Below are positions 6,055-6,195 of a stretch of DNA of 6,195 bases, in pieces. Made by a program: the position numbers and the translations under genes. Position 1 is the stretch's first letter. Each line of letters starts with the position of its first letter. The notes beneath the pieces are model-generated. The model was given only the letters and a program-made list of their open reading frames with translations. It was not told the DNA's origin and ran no database searches. The DNA lies in assembly GCA_030037185.1 (NCBI GenBank), contig JASHRR010001447.1, positions 1 to 6,195 of the forward strand, written 5' to 3'. This DNA comes from Xanthobacteraceae bacterium. GTDB lineage: Bacteria; Pseudomonadota; Alphaproteobacteria; Rhizobiales; Xanthobacteraceae.

Positions 6055-6195
6055 CAAAAAACTCCCATAATCTCCGATTCAATCAGCTATGTAAGCGGGG
6101 CAGCAGGGGGCAAGAGCCCGAAACGCGTTTACGTTCAGACTGTGGACGGTTTGCGGCGGTGCATCTCGGGTATGTTCCGCTCCAGAGCAGCAACC
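6055..6195. other. Window tail, no supported gene
   Basis: No gene is visible. The tannase-like reading should continue here in an intact locus but does not, so this is probably unrelated sequence joined by a deletion or insertion. GTAAGCGGGG at 6091-6100 vaguely resembles the GTAA start of IS66-family ends, without further support. Confidence 0.4.

Overview
The window looks like a piece of an alphaproteobacterial genome, probably a Rhizobiales member of the Bradyrhizobium type. This rests on the high GC by eye, the protein flavour, and the mix of intact accessory genes with decayed mobile DNA. No rRNA, tRNA or phylogenetic marker gene is present, so the placement is an inference. The gene density is low: only two genes look intact.

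Layout. Bases 1-640 hold no gene I can support. Bases 651-716 carry a hairpin pair that resembles domains V and VI at the 3' end of a group II intron, on the + strand and partly decayed. Bases 931-2981 hold the one convincing operon: a zinc metallopeptidase with an HEAGH motif, followed with an ATGA overlap by an ATP-grasp ligase of the D-Ala-D-Ala-ligase type. Bases 2982-3484 have no supported gene.

Bases 3485-4622 form a small mobile-element relic. It is bounded by a perfect 26-bp inverted repeat (3489-3514 and 4539-4564). The left copy is itself an imperfect palindrome of two 11-bp arms around an 8-bp centre, which is the layout of a tyrosine-recombinase core site. A minus-strand reading frame resembling a recombinase C-terminus ends with its stop codon inside the left repeat. 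The rest of the interior (about 3680-4330, minus strand) appears non-coding and structured, and could be an ORF-less or deleted group II intron. I suggest a RIT-like (recombinase-in-trio) element that lost most of its recombinase genes.

Bases 4785-6054 are a tannase/feruloyl esterase-family pseudogene with two frameshifts, a probably lost start codon and a missing 3' end. The tail 6055-6195 shows no gene.

How the parts work together: the peptidase and ligase are almost certainly co-translated and may form a small peptide-processing and peptide-ligating pathway of unknown substrate. The other features record mobile-element insertion and gene decay around it.
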